NCBI GenBank assembly: GCA_003158475.1
Contig: PMJR01000076.1
Span: 1-47,386, forward strand
From: Ignavibacteriota bacterium
GTDB lineage: Bacteria > Bacteroidota > Ignavibacteria > UBA10030 > UBA6906
DNA length: 47,386 nt
Direction of reading: 5' to 3'
Of the stretch, positions 43,757 through 47,386 are shown piece after piece; position 1 is the first letter of the stretch, and every line of letters starts with the position of its first letter. The position numbers and the translations under genes are program-made. The notes under the pieces are model-generated. The model was not told where the DNA came from. It worked only from the letters and a program-made list of their open reading frames with translations, and searched no databases.

Positions 43757-44273
43757 GCTTCAGTGCCTGGCCCGTGACCCTGGGAATCGTGTAATTCCTG
43801 AGATCCTGGTCGCTCACGAGCCCCTGCCCCGTGATGTGCTCTGTCGGTGACGTGATATCCACAAACGAGTTCGTGTGTATCTTCCTGTCTGCGTTCGTCC
43901 AGAACAGGCTGTCGGTCTTCATTGTCGAACCGCTGTCGGACACCACGACGACGTCGTCGTATGCCTCGAAATCCTGCGTGGCATCGTTGACTTTCCCGCG
44001 GCGCGCGGTGAGAAGGGAGGTATGCCGCCCCTCCGCGTCGAAGAAATCGACGTGCACGCTGTCGTCGAGGAACGTCACCCGCTGGCCCTGGAAGTCCGCG
44101 ATATGTCCCGCCCACAGGATGGCCTTGATGCGGGCCGAATCGGTGAAGTACACGGTGCTTCGCCAGCTCTCCTGCGACGGGAGGGACGACTCCGGGAGCG
44201 GCTGGATGGAAGGGTTGATTTTCTCGCCGCATCCCGCAAGGAGGAGCAACGCCGCGATGTGGAAACGGTTCAT
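43749..44273 (-). CDS. lptC: LPS export protein LptC, lipoprotein form
   Basis: A 174-residue LptC-like protein. Instead of a membrane helix it starts with a lipoprotein signal, MNRFHIAALLLLAGC, with Cys15 as the lipid site. The OstA-like fold follows: VHVDFFDAEGRHTSLLTARRGKVNDATQDFEAYDDVVVVS and HITGQGLVSDQDLRNYTI. ATG 44273 overlaps the kdsD stop by 4 nt (ATGA). A lipid anchor in place of a membrane helix is seen in related phyla. Confidence 0.86.
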   Translation of the reverse strand: MNRFHIAALLLLAGCGEKINPSIQPLPESSLPSQESWRSTVYFTDSARIKAILWAGHIADFQGQRVTFLDDSVHVDFFDAEGRHTSLLTARRGKVNDATQDFEAYDDVVVVSDSGSTMKTDSLFWTNADRKIHTNSFVDITSPTEHITGQGLVSDQDLRNYTIPRVTGQALKHE

Positions 44274-45259
44274 CCCGCTTCGTCCCCCCCCAGGCCCGCC
44301 TTGACGAGGTCGTGCAGGTGTGCCACTCCCACAGGGACGTTCGCGGCATCCACCACGATCATCTGCGTGATATTGTAGGATTCCATCTCCTGAAGGACAA
44401 CGTAGGCAAGCGTTCCCTCCTTCACCGTTTTCGGGTTCCGGGTCATGGCGTCCGACGCCTTGACCGAGGCAACATCCACGGTCTTCTGGAGCAGCCGCCT
44501 CAGGTCCCCGTCCGTTATCAGCCCCTCCAGCTTCCCGTCCCGTCCCAGGACGCACGTGCAGCCGAGGCGCTTGCTTGTCATCTCGACGATCGCATCCCGC
44601 AACGGCACGTCGCCGGTGACGCACGGGACATGCTCTCCCCTCGTCATGAGTTCGTCGATCATGAGGAGGAGCCGTTTTCCCAGTGTCCCGCCGGGGTGGT
44701 AGAGCGCAAAATCCTCCCTGGTGAACTGCCGCCGGTCAAGGAGCGCGATGGCAAGGGCGTCCCCGAGCGCCAGTGCGGCGGTCGTCGATGAAGTCGGAGC
44801 AAGGTCGAGCGGGCACGCCTCTTCGCGAACGGAGACATCAAGCACCACGGTCGATTCGTTCGCCAGCGGGGACGAGAGGTTGCCGACGAGGGAGATCACG
44901 GGAACGCCGATCCGCCGGAACATCGGGAGGAGAATCGAAAGTTCGGCGGTCGAGCCGCTTTTCGAGATGCAGATTACAACATCTCCGCCCCGGACGATGC
45001 CCAGGTCCCCGTGGACTGCGTCGGTCGGATGAAGGAAGACCGACGGCGTCCCCGTGGAATTCATCGTCGCAACGATCTTGCGCGCGATGATCCCCGATTT
45101 TCCAACGCCCGTGACGATCACCCGGCCGCGGCAGGCATGCACCAGGTCGACGGCACGTGCAAACGATTCCCCGATCTTTCCTTCCAGTTCGGCGACAGCT
45201 CTTCCCTCGATACGGACGACTTCTCGTCCTTTTTCAATTGCAGTCTCTGATGGGTCCAT
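44270..45259 (-). CDS. kdsD: D-arabinose-5-phosphate isomerase (KdsD/KpsF)
   Basis: A 329-residue enzyme making arabinose-5-phosphate from ribulose-5-phosphate, the entry to Kdo. The SIS domain shows RVIVTGVGKSGIIARKIVATMNSTGTPSVFLHPTDAVHGDLGIV and STAELSILLPMFRRIGVPVISLVG. Two CBS domains fill the C-terminal 120 residues (MTRGEHVPCVTGDVPLRDAIVEM and AMTRNPKTVKEGTLAYVVLQEM). Its ATG directly follows the stop of the preceding gene (TGAATG). Confidence 0.94.
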   Translation of the reverse strand: MDPSETAIEKGREVVRIEGRAVAELEGKIGESFARAVDLVHACRGRVIVTGVGKSGIIARKIVATMNSTGTPSVFLHPTDAVHGDLGIVRGGDVVICISKSGSTAELSILLPMFRRIGVPVISLVGNLSSPLANESTVVLDVSVREEACPLDLAPTSSTTAALALGDALAIALLDRRQFTREDFALYHPGGTLGKRLLLMIDELMTRGEHVPCVTGDVPLRDAIVEMTSKRLGCTCVLGRDGKLEGLITDGDLRRLLQKTVDVASVKASDAMTRNPKTVKEGTLAYVVLQEMESYNITQMIVVDAANVPVGVAHLHDLVKAGLGGDEAG

Positions 45260-45994
45260 TCAGCCCCTTCTCCTGAAAAGTTGCCGTATGAACAGGGGTA
45301 TGCCGGAGCGCCGGTCGGGCGGGAAATCCACCTGCAGGGGGACGTGGTGCCGGAGTGCATTATACGCCACGAAGGCCCGGAGCAGATCTTCGTCGGAAAA
45401 CGACTTGAGATCTTTCCAGAGGAGTGACGGCACAAGCGCGATCCGGGGATCCCGGATCCCTTTGCGGATCATCAGCTCGCTGTAATAGTTCGTAATGGGG
45501 ATCAGCCGGACGATGCCGCCGTACCGCTCATGGACCCAGATCCTCTTCTCCACCGGCGCGAACGCAAGCGTCACCCCCGCGCCGATGGAGACTTCCCTCA
45601 CAGGGGTGCCTGTCGCCGGGGAGACCTCTCCGGGGGACCACCAGGAATACGTCCAGCGCCGCTTCTCCTCGTAGTTATCGGGGATCCCCTTCCCGCTTCC
45701 GGAGACGATTTCGACATTGATCTGGTTTCCCGCCTCCTCGCGGACACTGATCGTGAATGCGTCCCGCGTGGTCTCCACCATTCCGTACGCAATGACCGGA
45801 GAAAGCGGAGAAATCGTGTCAGGGAGGTCGCCGGGTGGCCCGAGGACAAGATCCCCCTCCCCGCGCCGTCCCTCCCCCAGGACCGTCATGGATTCGAGAC
45901 GGTCCCGGAGCGCCCGGTACCCGGGACGGTCCACCGGGAGGACGGTCTCCATGAGGTCGAGCTCCTTGGGGCGCAATGGACGCGGATACTCCAT
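45260..45994 (-). CDS. Conserved-looking protein of unknown function in the Kdo/Lpt operon
   Basis: A 244-residue soluble protein with no signal peptide or membrane helix. Recognisable segments are LPVDRPGYRALRDRLESM near the start, IAYGMVETTRDAFTISVREE and NQINVEIVSGSG in the middle, and ERYGGIVRLIPITNYYSELMIRKG followed by LLRAFVAYNALRHH. I recognise no family. It starts 14 nt after kdsC and ends directly at the kdsD start, so it is made with the Kdo enzymes. A role in Kdo or LPS supply is suggested only by location. Confidence 0.7.
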   Translation of the reverse strand: MEYPRPLRPKELDLMETVLPVDRPGYRALRDRLESMTVLGEGRRGEGDLVLGPPGDLPDTISPLSPVIAYGMVETTRDAFTISVREEAGNQINVEIVSGSGKGIPDNYEEKRRWTYSWWSPGEVSPATGTPVREVSIGAGVTLAFAPVEKRIWVHERYGGIVRLIPITNYYSELMIRKGIRDPRIALVPSLLWKDLKSFSDEDLLRAFVAYNALRHHVPLQVDFPPDRRSGIPLFIRQLFRRRG

Positions 45995-46008
45995 GGGATC
46001 ATGTTCTC

Positions 46009-46515
46009 TTATTTGCCGCGCCGGTCGAGTATCAGATCGATGAAGTCACGGACGGCCCCCTGTCCCCCCGCGGCACGTGTGACATAGTGGACGTTCCTCC
46101 TGACCTCCGCCAGGGCATTGGGAGGAGCCGCCGAAAGTCCGACGACCCGGAGGAGCGGGATGTCAAAGAGGTCATCTCCGATGAACGCGAATTCCTCATC
46201 ACCGAAACCACGGCGGCGCTGGATCTCCCTCATTGCGGCCACCTTGTCGTCCGCCCCCTGCACCACATCCTCTATCTTCAGTACCCGCGCACGCGCATCG
46301 ACAATCGGGGTCGTTCTCCCGCTTATGATGCCGAATGAGATCCCCGATTCCCTCCCCCGTTGTATCCCGTACCCGTCATGCGCATGAAACCGTTTCAGCT
46401 CGTGCCCCTCTGCGGTGTAGTACAATCCCCCGTCGGTCAGGACACCGTCGACGTCGAGCAGAACCATCCTGATCCGGCGGGCCCGCGAGGTGATCGATCT
46501 GTTCGGGCGGCCCAT
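46009..46515 (-). CDS. kdsC: 3-deoxy-D-manno-octulosonate 8-phosphate phosphatase (KdsC)
   Basis: A 168-residue HAD phosphatase that removes phosphate from Kdo-8-phosphate. IRMVLLDVDGVLTDGGLYYT has the nucleophile aspartate and the DGxLTDG motif of the C0 cap-less subclass, which works as a tetramer. SGISFGIISGRTTPIVDARA, VVQGADDKVAAM and FAFIGDDLFDIPLLRVVGLSAAPPNALAEV are typical. ATG 46515 shares a base with the kdsA stop (TGATG). Confidence 0.94.
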   Translation of the reverse strand: MGRPNRSITSRARRIRMVLLDVDGVLTDGGLYYTAEGHELKRFHAHDGYGIQRGRESGISFGIISGRTTPIVDARARVLKIEDVVQGADDKVAAMREIQRRRGFGDEEFAFIGDDLFDIPLLRVVGLSAAPPNALAEVRRNVHYVTRAAGGQGAVRDFIDLILDRRGK

Positions 46516-47327
46516 CAGAGTCCCCGTACGATACGATCCACCGCAACGCACCCGGCAACGAGCGCCTCGAGCAGGTCCAGACGGAGCTGGCTCGCGGCAT
46601 CGCTCAGCGCGTGGCGAGGATCGGGGTGCACTTCGACAAAGAGCCCGTCGCATCCCGCCGCCACGCCGGCACGCGCGAGAGGGATAATGAATTCCGGCCG
46701 CCCTGCACTCTGCCCGGTCTCTCCCCCCGGGAGCTGCACCGAATGGGTCGCATCGAACACCACGGGGTAACCGAGACCCCGCATGATGATGAGCGAGCGC
46801 ATATCGACAACCAGGTCGTGGTAGCCGAATGTAGTCCCCCGTTCCGTCAGCAGTATGGCGGTGTTTCCCGTCGCTGCGACTTTCCCGGCGGCATAGGCCA
46901 TGTCCTCCGGAGCCAGGAACTGTCCTTTCTTGATATTGACGATCTTTCCGGTCCTCCCTGCAGCCTGCAGAAGCCCCGTCTGCCTGCAGAGGAACGCGGG
47001 AATCTGCAAAACGTCTGCGGCCTCGGCCGCGGCGGAGGCCTCACCTTCCGTGTGTATGTCCGTCAGAACCGGGAGATCAAACTCCCTGCGCACCTCCTGA
47101 AGGATCTTGAGCGCCTTGTCCATCCCGATCCCGGTGAACGAACTGCCGCTCGTCCGGTTCGCCTTCGCATAGGATGACTTGAAAACCGCGCCGATACCGT
47201 GCTTCGCCGCGACGTCTTTCACGACGGACGCCGTCTTCAACACGAGATCCCTGCTTTCCACGACACACGGTCCTGCAAAAAGCACAAGGGGGTTCGCCCC
47301 GCCGATCGGGATAGAGCGTATGTTCAT
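46515..47327 (-). CDS. kdsA: Kdo-8-phosphate synthase, metal-dependent class
   Basis: A 270-residue enzyme joining arabinose-5-phosphate and phosphoenolpyruvate to Kdo-8-phosphate. AGPCVVES has Cys21 where metal-independent enzymes such as E. coli have Asn, so this is the metal-dependent type. FKSSYAKANRTS, DIHTEGEA, CRQTGLL-like QIPAFLCRQTGLLQAA, VNIKKGQFLAPEDM, GTTFGYHDLVVDMRSL and FDATHSVQLPGG match the family. ATG 47327 lies about 20 nt after the predicted transcription start region. First gene of a seven-gene operon. Confidence 0.95.
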   Translation of the reverse strand: MNIRSIPIGGANPLVLFAGPCVVESRDLVLKTASVVKDVAAKHGIGAVFKSSYAKANRTSGSSFTGIGMDKALKILQEVRREFDLPVLTDIHTEGEASAAAEAADVLQIPAFLCRQTGLLQAAGRTGKIVNIKKGQFLAPEDMAYAAGKVAATGNTAILLTERGTTFGYHDLVVDMRSLIIMRGLGYPVVFDATHSVQLPGGETGQSAGRPEFIIPLARAGVAAGCDGLFVEVHPDPRHALSDAASQLRLDLLEALVAGCVAVDRIVRGL

Positions 47328-47353
47328 GTCATGTTCCGGGTCATGGACGGAAG

Positions 47354-47382
47354 AAACTACGAAAAAAGGGGAAGACAATCAA
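47354..47382 (-). promoter_or_regulatory. Promoter of the kds/lpt operon
   Basis: On the minus strand TTGATT (47382-47377), 17 nt, TAGTTT (47359-47354). The leader to kdsA ATG 47327 would be about 20 nt. The window ends 4 bp upstream, so further control sites are not visible. Confidence 0.57.
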
Positions 47383-47386
47383 AAGA

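Noticed and set aside
1-47386. CRISPR arrays, insertion sequences, prophage or toxin-antitoxin genes
   Set aside because: No regularly spaced direct repeats, transposase or integrase motifs or paired small toxin genes were seen on either strand.

Overview
This GC-rich (by eye around 60%) chromosomal window is densely packed with housekeeping genes. The gene set suggests a Gram-negative bacterium of the Bacteroidota/Chlorobiota/Ignavibacteriota (FCB) group. The supporting evidence is the Kdo and Lpt lipopolysaccharide genes, LolA, mitochondrial-type aconitase, DUF3109 and DUF3467 proteins, a large OstA-like protein and an FCB-like ClpS. The placement is an inference; no 16S rRNA gene is present. 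The promoter candidates found look like ordinary sigma-70 sites (TTGnnn, usually 17 nt, then TAnnnT) rather than the TTTG/TAnnTTTG type of classical Bacteroidetes.

Layout: (1) 1-2149, minus strand: a Memo-family protein, a Rossmann/DUF2520 protein and a sugar-nucleotide transferase cut by the window edge. (2) 2457-9271, plus strand: glmM, a lone EutN/CcmL microcompartment-vertex gene, dprA, a DUF3109 cysteine protein, rpoN, hslV and hslU. (3) 9301-10883, minus: DUF3467 and a TPR lipoprotein. (4) 11042-12730, plus: a HIT hydrolase and NADP isocitrate dehydrogenase. (5) 12750-15658, minus: bacilliredoxin and aconitase, the latter with an odd basic tail. (6) 15773-21196, plus: clpS, alaS, gmhA, a polyprenyl-phosphate sugar transferase and a small membrane protein. 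(7) 21320-33450, minus: a SPOR protein preceded by an eleven-gene run from RNase G through gcvT, comB-like, ftsK, lolA, a flippase-like protein, an outer-membrane protein, a cyclophilin, holA, an ECF sigma factor and a probable anti-sigma factor. (8) 33746-33962, minus: SRP RNA and tRNA-Ala(CGC). (9) 34147-41151, plus: hrcA, grpE, dnaJ, a ComEA-like protein, a PilM-like protein, rsmD, coaD, an aminotransferase and an FmdB-type protein. (10) 41222-47327, minus: a small secreted protein, then an envelope operon kdsA, kdsC, unknown, kdsD, lptC, lptA-like, lptB.

Envelope building is the main theme: Kdo synthesis and Lpt transport, LolA, GmhA, GlmM, sugar-nucleotide and sugar-phosphate transferases and an outer-membrane barrel. 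Protein quality control is the second theme: HslUV, ClpS, HrcA/GrpE/DnaJ and a cyclophilin. Neighbouring genes very often overlap by 1 or 4 nt (ATGA, GTGA, TGATG), which implies translational coupling. I found no insertion sequence, prophage, CRISPR array or defence system. The most interesting items are the orphan EutN gene, the 47-residue basic tail on aconitase, the unknown protein inside the Kdo/Lpt operon, the ECF sigma/anti-sigma pair ending a housekeeping run, the lone PilM-like gene, the comB-like gene and a GC-rich structured leader before RNase G.
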